A DNA stretch of 64,000 nucleotides, from NCBI GenBank assembly GCA_000469685.2, contig LS997562.1, positions 5,458,015-5,522,014 of the forward strand. The letters are read 5' to 3'. Of this stretch, positions 45,262-54,735 are shown piece by piece. The notes beneath the pieces are model-generated. The model saw only the letters and a program-made list of their open reading frames with translations, had not been told where the DNA came from and ran no database searches. A program made the translations under genes and the position numbers. This DNA comes from Haemonchus contortus. Taxonomy: Eukaryota; Nematoda; Chromadorea; Rhabditida; Trichostrongylidae. Each line of letters opens with the position of its first letter. Positions within the stretch are counted from its first letter, which is position 1.

Positions 45262-45650
45262 CTCTCCAGTCTCCTTGGGCTTGTCCGGTAGGCAATTTCC
45301 GCAGGCTTCCTAACAGTTTCTTCCCGTCCATCCGACGTAGGTGCCTTAATTTCAGTGCCCATTCTTGTTTATCACATGACAGAAGTTTCCATCCTATATG
45401 TCATGGCTGAAATCGACATCATGTTAGGAAGTTGAGTTCTTCTGAAATATGTGCACGCTCCTCAGAGAAGACGGGTTGTACTGCGACAACTTTATGAAAA
45501 TGCATTTGTCACGCGGTGTACTTGCTCGAATTGGTTATATGTATTGGTGCGAGTCGGTATGATGTCTTACCTTATTCTCCTAAGCTGTTGTTGTTAGGGC
45601 GTTATGCAGCAAAAGGGTACAAGCAATGTAGAAAGCATGATAAATCTCGC
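45262..45650 (-). pseudogene. ShK gene relic, left member of pair 2
   Basis: The exon 1 relic (about 45570-45635) keeps the TLLLHNALTTTA-like hydrophobic core, but a small deletion after the ATG shifts the frame and a TAG follows. The exon 2 relic 45262-45406 keeps acceptor TTTCAG and readable remains such as GNFC, NKNG, GRNC and ACGNC. The first cysteine is lost, the third has become TGA, and there are TAG and TAA stops. No third exon was found. Clearly dead. Confidence 0.8.
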
Positions 45651-46428
45651 TTAGTGGATGGGAAGCGCCCAGTGGTTCCCTTTTTATCTAGAGGGATTCT
45701 CAATCCACGTGCTCTTTGTCGCAGGTGTTTTATGTGCAAATGGGCGACGTTGTTTCGATATTAGGAGAACACTGCCGTTGGCACCATCTCCAGCAAACAG
45801 CCTGCTGTGCAAAGTCTACATCCACTAGTCACTAAACAAAATGTATTCAGGAGATTTCAATAAAGAGATGGTGATCAATGATTTTCTCATATTTGCGAAC
45901 ATACATGGTCAATTTCCACTCAGCCAACCATCTTCAACATACATCCCTGTATAATTGATATTTTATTGAGTGATATCTACTGCTGAATAGGCAGCATGGA
46001 TAATGTTCACTACACTACCCATACATGATGATATTTTCTTAAGAAGTTCCTATCTGTCTGACGCACCGGATAGCTGTAGGGATGTAGTGGATGTTGTGGA
46101 TACGACCTGTTGAGCGGTATATGTATATTACTCAATAAAATATCCATTTTGTAGGAATGTGAGGTAAAGGTGAAGGGTGGTGTGAAAATTGATCATGTTC
46201 GCTAGCAGATTCTGACAATAAATCTCACATTCATCACAAACCCGTAATCATGACTTCGTTAATTGCAGAGCTGTACGTTTTGTGTAATGACTAGTGGATG
46301 TAGACCTTGCGCAACAGTCTGTTTGCTAGAGATGGTGCCCACGGCAGTGTTTTCCTAATATTTGTGGAAGAAAATCGCCCATTTGCATTTTAAACACCTG
46401 TGACAAGAAGACGTGGATCGACGACTCC

Positions 46429-46471
46429 ATATATAAAGGAGGGCCACTGCTCTCCATATATATAAAGGGGG
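46429..46471 (+). promoter_or_regulatory. TATA boxes of pair 2, right side
   Basis: Two CCATATATAAAGG-like motifs are equivalent to those at 26806-26826. The foldback insertion begins directly after the second. Confidence 0.55.
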
Positions 46472-46925
46472 GCCACGCGGCGGCGCGGCACTTTACTCGT
46501 CTGGCGCTCTTCCCAGCGAGATAGTAGAGAAGGAAGAGTAGTCGAGCCCACAATGGTGTTTAAGTGCGTCATAGCTTTTTGTGTTATAACTGTGTATTTT
46601 TCACTTAATTTTAGGAAGGGAAGGGGCTCCGGGGTGGGTGAGCTAATTGGTCGTTCAACTTTTATCTCATCCCAGCTTTTTGCACGAGATAACCATCTCA
46701 CCCACCCCGGAGTCCCTCCCCTCCTTAAAAAATAGGTTTTATCGGCTCAGAAGAAGAGTATCCATCATATGCAAACATATCAACATGTGTCAAGAGTTAG
46801 TTTGTTCCAAATTCGAAACACATCAGTGCAACCTCACCATTCCTTCCCAGACTCAGGCCCACTACTATCTCGCTGGGGAGAGCGCCAGACGAGGAAAGTG
46901 TCGCGCCGCCGCGTGGCCCCTCCCA
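46471..46925. mobile_element. Foldback insertion replacing an ShK first exon
   Basis: The outer inverted repeats (GGGCCACGCGGCGGCGCG... to GCGAGATAGTAG, about 60 bases) and an inner stem with GGCTCCGGGGTGGGTGAG surround about 250 unpaired bases. Compared with pair 1, it occupies the place of exon 1 and half of intron 1. It contains an ATG at 46553 followed by VFKCVIAFCVITVYFSL, a signal-peptide-like sequence. Confidence 0.75.
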
Positions 46926-47062
46926 ACTACATTTTCACCCAAATCCGAGCACGTACACCGTGAAACAAAGAAGTTTTACAAAATTCTAGCGGAACAGTTT
47001 CTCCAATGGAGAACGCATAGAATGCGAAACAAATCAACTTCCCAACATGATGTCGATTTCAG

Positions 47063-47482
47063 TTATGTGAAGACTACCTTGACGAAGGCTTTTGCCGCAT
47101 GGTTCGCAACAAAGGGGACTGCCATAAAGGCTCTACTGTTGAATGGGCGTCAAGAAACTGTTGGAAAACCTGCGGAAACTGTGATCCGCCACCACCTAAA
47201 GACAATAGACCGGTATGTTTCCATGCCAATAGATAACAGCATAACTAGCTTGAGCTTGTACTTGGTATGACGGATACAATTCTAGACAGTAGCGTGGTAG
47301 GGCAATCTTATCTATCTGATAGGAGATAACTTGCTTTCGAAAGGATAAAAATTTTAAAATATCATCCATTTCAGCCATGCAAAAACACGGTGGACGGTAA
47401 TATTTGTCTGAGTATATACGAAAAAGGCGATTGCGATAAGGCGAAAGACATCTGCGCACTGACGTGTCATTTCTGCTGGTGA
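47063..47482 (+). pseudogene. ShK gene, right member of pair 2: exons 2 and 3 intact, exon 1 lost
   Basis: Exon 2 (47063-47212) and exon 3 (47375-47482) are open, phase 0, have TTTCAG acceptors and keep all twelve cysteines with the same spacing as pair 1. Residues between cysteines vary (for example DKAKDICALTC versus DKAKDMCALTC) and many changes are silent, which supports this frame as coding. The original exon 1 with its signal peptide is gone, replaced by the foldback at 46471-46925. It could be a truncated pseudogene, or could use a new first exon from the foldback. The phase of the best GTGAGC donor there does not fit. Confidence 0.75.
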
Positions 47483-48310
47483 TAACTTGGCAGATAGATT
47501 GTTCTTTGAAAGTAAATTTCTTCTCAAAATGTTGTCTTGTTCTGCCTATCTTATCTCGAGTCCAGGCGCTTAAACAGCCACTTACTTATACAGTGAATAA
47601 GAAAAAAGGGCACGTTTAGTTCACATCTACTCTCTACAAGTTTACTTCAGCTTGAAGTGAGTGGTTATTCGGGCTGATCATAGATCATTAAGCAGCCAAG
47701 GTGCACGAAACCTCGATCTTCCGATTGAGAGTTAATGATATTGCATGAAATTGAAGGCGGTACCCATAAGTGGACCGCAAGACTCTTCGAGTCGGAAGAA
47801 GAAACTAGAGAGAAATCCATAAATTTGGTTCTCAATCGAAGTGGAGGTTTAACACCCCTCTTCGATGGCTATACAAAAAAAAACAGATTCTCGTAAAGAG
47901 CAGTAGAAATGGAACTAAGCTACTTCAGTAAGAAATGGAACTACTTCAGTACGCTGAACAGCTCCGATTCGTAGGAAAAATTCCAAAGGGAAAGAAAAAG
48001 GCGAAGAGGGAGAAAGTGAAATGGGCAGTAGTTCACTAATCGATGGTGACTACTGCGGTGACGGTAGTCTATCCTGAAAGTCATCTCTTGCATCGTATCA
48101 ACGATAACTGGTTGAAGGGAAGATATGAGTGGAGAGAAAAGCCAAACTTCTGCATAGAGCGAGCCACGTGTTTAACTTTCGTTGAGGATGTTGTTCAATT
48201 CTTTCGCACTAAAGTTATCATACTTGTTTGAAACGAACCCAAACCTCTTCCTATCGTCGAATTCTTCACATGTGGTCTGTGCGTGGGTCGGGAGTAACGT
48301 ATAATTCCCT

Positions 48311-49299
48311 TTTCATAAAATTCTTCCCATCTTTCCGTTTCCTCTTGCTAAGTTCCAACCCCTTTGAGTATGACGAAATAGGGATGAATTGATTTCATCT
48401 TTGTTGTTTTGTGCCGCCCTATTACATACATCTGCGAAAAACGAACTCCTGGCCTTCGAATGGAAACTGAAGTCATGAAAGAGCCACCGTTTACATTTAT
48501 TGTATATTATTCCATAGGTTTCTACAAGATAGCTTTGATTTTTGAAAACTGGGTGAGGCTGGGCTCTGACGAGTTCGAGGGACGAGGGAGACACCCAGCC
48601 TGTGTTTTCCCTTGCTTCACAGCTCTGGTCATTTTGCTAATCAGTGGCGACTTCCTTTCAATTTCTGCTGTCCCAGATACGTATCTCACATGTAGAGGCT
48701 TGGAGAAAGATATCTTAAAAAAGAAATCAAGAACGAGAGAATTCTATTTTGAGCCTTTCCATTGAATTTTTCACAACATTATAAAGCTGGTCAAAGTCTT
48801 AAGTTGTTGAGCGGACAGTTGTGCTTTAATAGTAGATTTGGTTGTGGTAAAATGCTGCTCCTTAAAATTTGCACCCAGCCAATTTGAAACAGGCCCAGAA
48901 TATAGTCTAGAGAAAAACTTGTTCTTAGTGCATACCTGTAGAATTACAACATTTTCACCCTACCATCACCGGGAATCCTAACTTCAAAATTTCAGCCAAA
49001 ATTTTCTGTGAACTACTAGGTATTCGATCAAGTAAGACGTAAAGGGGTAGGTTCTTTTGCGTGGAATTCAATCTTGCAATCCGTGGAAGCAACATCATTT
49101 GCGTAGTTTTGAACAGGCCAAGAACACCCGAATCAGTGCAGGTTAAGCCACCCATTTTTCCCATTTCTGTACTATCGAAAGGTGAAGTTGGAAATTTACG
49201 TATTTTGCTCATGAAAATGCCTTCAGGAGCTTATAGGTATTCTCATTTGTACCAAATGTTATTATTTCGCTCGGATTTATCATGTTGGGGCCAATTAGC
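48311..49299. other. No gene recognised
   Basis: Sequence between ShK loci 2 and 3, with short open frames only. Confidence 0.4.
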
Positions 49300-49311
49300 A
49301 TGATGGCTTAC

Positions 49312-49390
49312 CTTGATTTCCGAGACTTTTGTTGTTATGGCGTTAAGTAGTAAATGGATGGAAGCAAGGCAAATCAGCCCGATGAAAGGA
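49312..49390 (-). pseudogene. ShK exon 1 relic, left member of pair 3
   Basis: An open signal-peptide-like frame GLICLASIHLLLNAITTKVSEIK-style (hydrophobic run, then Thr-Thr) ends at AAG|GTAAGC. This is the same position and phase as exon 1 of the other copies. There is no ATG in frame, and no exon 2 or 3 was found to the left. Confidence 0.5.
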
Positions 49391-49445
49391 TGGGGAGTAC
49401 TGAGCGGTTGTATCTTTCAATACATGTGAGTGATTTCGGATGTGG

Positions 49446-49687
49446 TGCGTTAGGAACGAAATGGTCGCGTCGCGGTGAGAGGGGCGTCGCGCGCGAAGGA
49501 ATGTAGCGGGATGCAGCAGTAGGTAAGAAATACAAGAACAAAAGTACTAATAGTAGAATTATGCATAAAATAATGATCGCATATCGATTGAGCTGTATGA
49601 AGAACGCTAGAGCTGTAATAACAGCGAATGAGTGGTTCGCGACAGCCGCGTGCGGCGAATCGATTACCCAAAATCGTTCCTAACGCC
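49446..49687. mobile_element. Short element with 13-base inverted ends
   Basis: GCGTTAGGAACGA at 49446 and its inverse at 49675 bound about 240 GC-uneven bases. No target duplication was identified. It lies between the two relic genes of pair 3. Confidence 0.4.
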
Positions 49688-50279
49688 CGTCTCCCGAGGG
49701 ATTTCAATTTATCCGCCACATTGGTCGTTGATGCAGGTGTTTCGGAGGCTTAGTTCACGATAATTTTGGAGTATCGATTTTTAAACGAACAATGGAAGTG
49801 GTAGTTCAGAATAGTGCAAAAACGGCGAAGAAAACGTGGAATTCTACGTATTTAGAGAGCAAAAAGGCTGATCAAGTAATGGCAAGTGATTGTGGAAAAC
49901 ACATCGTTTAGGTCTACAATAGGGTGTTTGTCAGTATCACAAATACTCTCGTCCACAGTCACAATGCCGATCAGGAAAGAATGCAGTTGAAAGGTTCCAG
50001 AAATTGAGACACCATGCTTACCGATTGTCACAATTCTTGAAGGTATGGTATTCTCGATTTTTGATCAGTCACTCTTACTTGACATGCTTCGACTACAGAG
50101 TGACGGCGACCATATGGGCCTGTTTGTGAGAATCTCTACTGAAAATGGTGCTCATGACAACGGTTTCCTAATAAACCTGGGAAATATTGCCCATTTGCAC
50201 GTAAAACATCCGCAACTACGACCAGGGACGGGTTTATCGAGAACTTCTCTAAATAAAAGGAGTAGAACGCTGAATCTTC

Positions 50280-50932
50280 TCCACCGGTTCATCGGGCTTC
50301 ATCATGCCCTCCTACGTCTGTTGCACCTTTGCTTAACGCCATAACAACAAAAGCTCAGGGTCTTAGCTGATTCGCTTCAATATGACCAATCCAAGCAAGT
50401 TCTCGGAGGACCAGAGAGATTTCTTCGAAATTTCAGCGTTACTACCCATCTTCTTCAATCGGATATGCATGGATTTCGATTTCGATTCCAGCCTATTGTT
50501 CGACATCATGCGGCAGAAGCCTTCGTCTTGTTCCGTGACGAAGGCTACTGCTGCATGACATTGAGCAAAGGGCAATACCATACTGTATGCCGAATATGTG
50601 GAAATGTTATATAAGAAAATGTGCAAATTTTGCCCATCTAAGGAGCCTAGGGAGACTAGGTAGGTGTATTTTTGTATGCCTATGAATACCAACATAACCA
50701 GCGTGAGCTCGTATTCAACATGGTCAACATTTTTCAGGCAGAAGATAGCAAAACGGATTGGACTGCCTCTGCAATGGGGAATGCTTAGACGTCGAATTAA
50801 GTGGATTTTTGATATATCATCAATTTTGGATATGTGAAAATAGGGCAATGGGTTTTTCGGAGCGTATATCGAACGGGACAGTGTGAAATTGCAAAAAGTA
50901 TCTTAACGAAAAACCCTTACTACTGCTTGTAA
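50280..50932 (+). pseudogene. ShK gene relic, right member of pair 3
   Basis: The exon 1 relic near 50300 keeps LLNAITTKAQ in a frame without ATG. The exon 2 relic (about 50490-50660) keeps RDEGYCC and, after a frameshift, KKMCKFCPSKEP, matching the end of the first ShK domain. The GDC cysteine has become GQY. The exon 3 relic (about 50829-50932) keeps the first cysteine and a PYYCL-stop end but has a TGA inside. Dead, but clearly the same gene plan. Confidence 0.65.
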
Positions 50933-50950
50933 TAGCTCGGCAGGCATATC

Positions 50951-51598
50951 GTTGTTCAAAAGTAAACTCCTTCCTAAAGTGTTGTTTTGTTCTGGTTTAT
51001 TCTTCTAGAGCGTAGTCACAATTTCGAACTCTGAGATCATGCATTGGGTACAACCACTTATTAGTACAGTAATAAAGAGGTTCTGGATAAGGGGTATGAA
51101 GTAGATTTTGGTCCATTTTTCTCAATTACGCTTCCGCTCGAATAGGTTGTTTGTTTAAGCTATGGTCTTGAATCATTAGGAACCCGAGATGAGGTGCGCC
51201 AGGCCTCGGTCATCCGAGTCAGTGAACAAGTTAGTACTGTCTGGGTTGAGCCTCATGCATTGGAATTATTTCCAGGGTCTGATGACAACTGACGATGAAT
51301 CTAACAGGCAGCATACCTCGAAAAGTACCGTCGGCTTTCTATGATTTGAACAGCTCCCATTCTCGTCGGATAGCGTCATGTAAGAAGGTGGGTATTCTTT
51401 CTCTGGTCGTTGTCTACGAATCGTTTTAATTTTTACTTTGCCGAGAAAAATCTATTCACGATTACAGTTCCATCAATATTATTGTAGGCAGCTATCGATT
51501 TGATTTGATCAGCTGCGAAGACTTCATGTGGAACTGTAAATATGCCAGTATTAACCGATTTTTCATACTGCCTGTGGCTTTTTCCTCTATATTACTTA
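50951..51598. other. No gene recognised
   Basis: The first 100 bases still resemble the region 3' of the other ShK genes (AAAGTAAACTCCTTCCTAAAG). Nothing is recognised after that. Confidence 0.4.
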
Positions 51599-51791
51599 CA
51601 CCAGTCGGGCCACCCGGCTAACGCCAGGCTTCCCTCCTTCTCATGAGTTCGCCCGGCTACGCCGGGCGCTCCGACTGGTGAGCCCTCTTTAGCCCTCTTC
51701 CGCCCTCCCCCCTCCCCCTCCCCTTCCCCGCTCATTCTATTAACGATCGTAATCTGACACTTGTTTGAAATATCTATTAACGATCGTAATT
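51599..51791. repeat. Small inverted and tandem repeats
   Basis: CACCAGTCGG near 51600 pairs with CCGACTGGTG near 51680, with GCCCGGCTACGCCGGGC between them. A duplicated ATTAACGATCGTAAT lies at about 51735 and 51776, with a C-rich tract (51690-51730) ahead of it. Confidence 0.6.
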
Positions 51792-51815
51792 TAACAATAT
51801 TTAACACATGTTTAA

Positions 51816-52323
51816 AGGCACAGTTCACGACAAAAATAGTTTCTGATGTACCCCCACAGGATGAATTTGAGGCCCCCGCGTATACCATATCTGCCACTAG
51901 TAGGTCGGAAAACGGCCTAATTAGGGAGTTATAAAGGCTCAAAGATTGGCTCGTGTGAATCTACGGACGAGTTTCACCGGCATTGTAGAGGCTCCACCAA
52001 TCGCAGAGAAATTCATGTAGGAAGTTCAAACAACTCGTCATCACCCATAGCGTCAGTGAAAGACAGTTCTGTACAGTTCTGACTTGATGTAGTCAGCTCT
52101 TTGTGGAATTGCAATAACTGAAATCTCGTCCGAATACCCCTCCCATGTTGATGCCATCATGGCAATCTCGTCCAACCTCTACTTATTTTCCCTACCGTTG
52201 AGGAGCCATATCCTCGGAACCTGCGAAGTCTCTAGCTTTCCTCACCACCGATGGGTTATTCCCAATCTATACTTCCGTTTTTCGAATAAAAACGGGTACC
52301 TCAAAATTACGTGAATCGTGCCT
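51816..52323 (-). mobile_element. piggyBac-like MITE, copy 3
   Basis: 508 bases flanked by TTAA on both sides (51812-51815, 52324-52327), with AGGCACAGTTCACGA termini. It is the inverted counterpart of 10479-10980 along its full length, for example GGTTGGACGAGATTGCCATG in both. Confidence 0.88.
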
Positions 52324-52487
52324 TTAAAATACTTTCGCAAAGCTTCCAGTGAGCAATTTATCAATATGCTAGTAAAGCAAATGCCTGGATGCGTGATTGT
52401 ACTTCTTTCATAGGATAATGTTTAGCTCTCCTTTGATTATATCACCACTGTGCACAATTCTTTTGACCACTATTTTCGTGTGTTATG

Positions 52488-52750
52488 GGGCGGAGGTGGT
52501 GTAGTGGCACTACCACACGCACATGGTCCAGGTATCGAATACCGAGATCATACCAATCCAAGCCAACCAAGCCTTCTATTCATCCGAGGTCCCTCAGTCG
52601 GTTCAGAGTGGTCTAGAATAAAAAAGCACCGATTCTTACATCGGCTGACCATCGCAAGAGATTGTATAGGCTACATACGCATACAATCCGCCACCACTAT
52701 TCTGAATGTAAGCCGAATGCGGGGCGCGTCCCGAAAACTCATCAACTGAC
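52488..52750 (+). mobile_element. tRNA-derived SINE, copy 2
   Basis: The head has A box TGGTGTAGTGG and B box GGTATCGAATACC. The body matches the minus-strand copy at 8783-9192. Very young copies would show a target duplication; none was identified. Confidence 0.7.
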
Positions 52751-54198
52751 ATCAGATGCTTTACCTTTCTTCCTTTATTACTATGGAATGCCCATGGGTT
52801 CAAAAAGGTTTTTTCAACAAATCTGGAAGTTTTCTTAATTCGATCACACGATCACCAGCTGGTTTTTGTCTACCGTAATTTACTAGTTAATGCGTCAATG
52901 GCTCATCTTGATCCCGTCCTGCCGAACGAAACTGCCGAGTCAGCTGTTTCTGTCAGACGTCACCACGTCTTTTTATCCATTTGTTAACTGTCATCCTTGC
53001 TGAGAACATTCTTGAAGGTGCACTTTTGCGTGCTCCACTATCGTCTCTTGATAATCTCTTCTTGATCGCCCCAACTCACGTCTTAGAGCGTTTCCCATGC
53101 CCTTTTATGGTTTAAACGAAGCTGCGAATGACAATATCATCAATTCTGAGCTTTTAGAACACGTTGAGATGGGAACTACTGCGGATCTTATCGGGACTGC
53201 TCTGATAATTTTGATGTAACGGTCGGCGGATGCATTGGAGCCAAAGATAAAGCGCACCGACAGCTACCCGTGGACGTAAGGCGGTAGCCTGAACGCCATT
53301 ATCATGATTGATTTGGTAGGATCAACCTAAGTTATAAGGCTAAGTAGTCTATCATGCGTTTTGTACTACGTGCTCCTTTAAGATTAAACCAACAGGCCAA
53401 AATTTAAGAGAGAGTTCGACTTCTTCTTTTTCTTTTCCAATTTTTGTCTCGCTCAAAAGCGCCGTCCGTTTTTCTGGTGTACTGACGGCTGATAGATTGG
53501 TTGGTCGGGATGAAGGCCACGAATTTCAAGTCCTCATGCAATGTAGAGAGAAAACGTCTCTTAGGCCGTTTTCCGGGTACGTCAAGGCCGAGACTGATGT
53601 TAAGGAGGCCCTGGACTGAAACTCAACGACTTCTTCTAATCAAAAGTTGGCGTTAACCTTCCCTACCTATGCATCAAGGACTAACGAACTGTGAATGTCA
53701 CTTCGATGTAATGCAGCTATCCTCCCTCAGCGAAGTCGGATTTCCCACCCAAACCACTACAATGCGCCTTGAGCCTTTCAAGAAGACATCTTGTTTCGGC
53801 GAAAAGTTCCTCTGCACTAATTCAGCTCTCTTTCGATTAGGATTTGAAACAAAGTACAAACAGGCAGAACCCTTTCGGCAGCTTAGCTCGTCATAGCCCT
53901 TGAACTCGGCGCAGCTGGTGTTAGGCAGTGGCTGTGTACGTATAGGAAAAACCGTCTAAAAGCTCGACGTCGACTGCTCGCCTGACATAAAAGCAACCCC
54001 CGATCGGCCGCAACTTGGCATATGGCACGCGCATGGCGCCTGTTCATCATCGCACTCTGGCCTCCTTTTTTGCCTTGGACTACACTCTCTCATTCACGGC
54101 CAGTCAGCCAAACTTTACAGTTGAGCATGGAATCCTATGGTTTTTCATATCGTATCGATTTTATGCCCTATCTATGAAAGAACATAGCGTTTTGTTAG
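52751..54198. other. No gene recognised
   Basis: Short frames only, without a domain or a convincing splice pattern. Confidence 0.4.
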
Positions 54199-54735
54199 TT
54201 ACCCCTCAATCCGGCCTGTATACTCGCACCTTTCCGTGATTATTTGACAGCATCTGGTTGACTGGTGAATTGTAACAGTATATGGTTGCTGCTGTTTAGT
54301 GATAAGAAGGGTGGAATGTAGCCCAAAGGCCCAGAAGTACAATGAGACCTTCTGTTTTAAACTGAGAGACCCTCTATAGGGCATTTTCCAAAAATGGAGT
54401 AGGCAGCGAGAAGTGAATGAGTGAGTGCCCTGCAATTTCCGATTTCCGCATCCCAGAGCTATGCGTTCAGTCTTAACGAGCCCTGTTCTGAAGAGTTGCG
54501 AACTTTTTGAGGGCATGACTCGCCCTTTCCCTCTATTCAATGTTATTTTAGTATACATACAAGTTGGTGAGGCACTTTGGAATGGTTCTGCTTCGATTAT
54601 TAGTATCTGATGGGGAAAAGTTTTCTTGGATAATTGGATGGGTAACTTCTTGTGAGAACACCGGTGTTGTGATAGGTGTGGAAGAGCGGTTGAAAGAAGT
54701 GGGCACTGTGTGAAGTTTAAGAATGCTCCTGTCAT
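54199..54735 (-). other. 178-codon open frame, unassigned
   Basis: This is the longest open frame in the right third outside the satellite. It has no recognised motif, no signal peptide and a 61-codon shadow frame on the other strand. It could be an exon or chance. Confidence 0.25.

Larger units (their letters stand above)
45125..48310. repeat. ShK locus copy 2, inverted gene pair
   Basis: The centre 45960-46150 is the inverted copy of 26410-26590. To the right, sequence follows the right arm of the palindrome out to its 29400 position (GTGCGTGGGNCGGAGT). To the left, similarity stops near 45125, so that arm is truncated. An extra foldback of 455 bases sits at 46471-46925. Confidence 0.8.
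49300..50950. repeat. ShK locus copy 3, old inverted pair
   Basis: A minus-strand exon 1 relic at 49312-49390 and a plus-strand relic at 50280-50932 are arranged head to head like pairs 1 and 2. The intergenic CCCATTTGCACGTAAAACATC at 50191 matches ACCATTTGCACTTCAAACACC at 26752. Sequence has drifted far more than in copy 2. Confidence 0.65.

Noticed and set aside
46647..47270. 207-codon open frame
   Set aside because: It runs through a foldback insertion, an intron and the ShK exon in the wrong register.
52488..52570. A functional tRNA gene
   Set aside because: The B box is mutated (TATCGAATACC), and the sequence continues into a body shared with another locus, as in a SINE.
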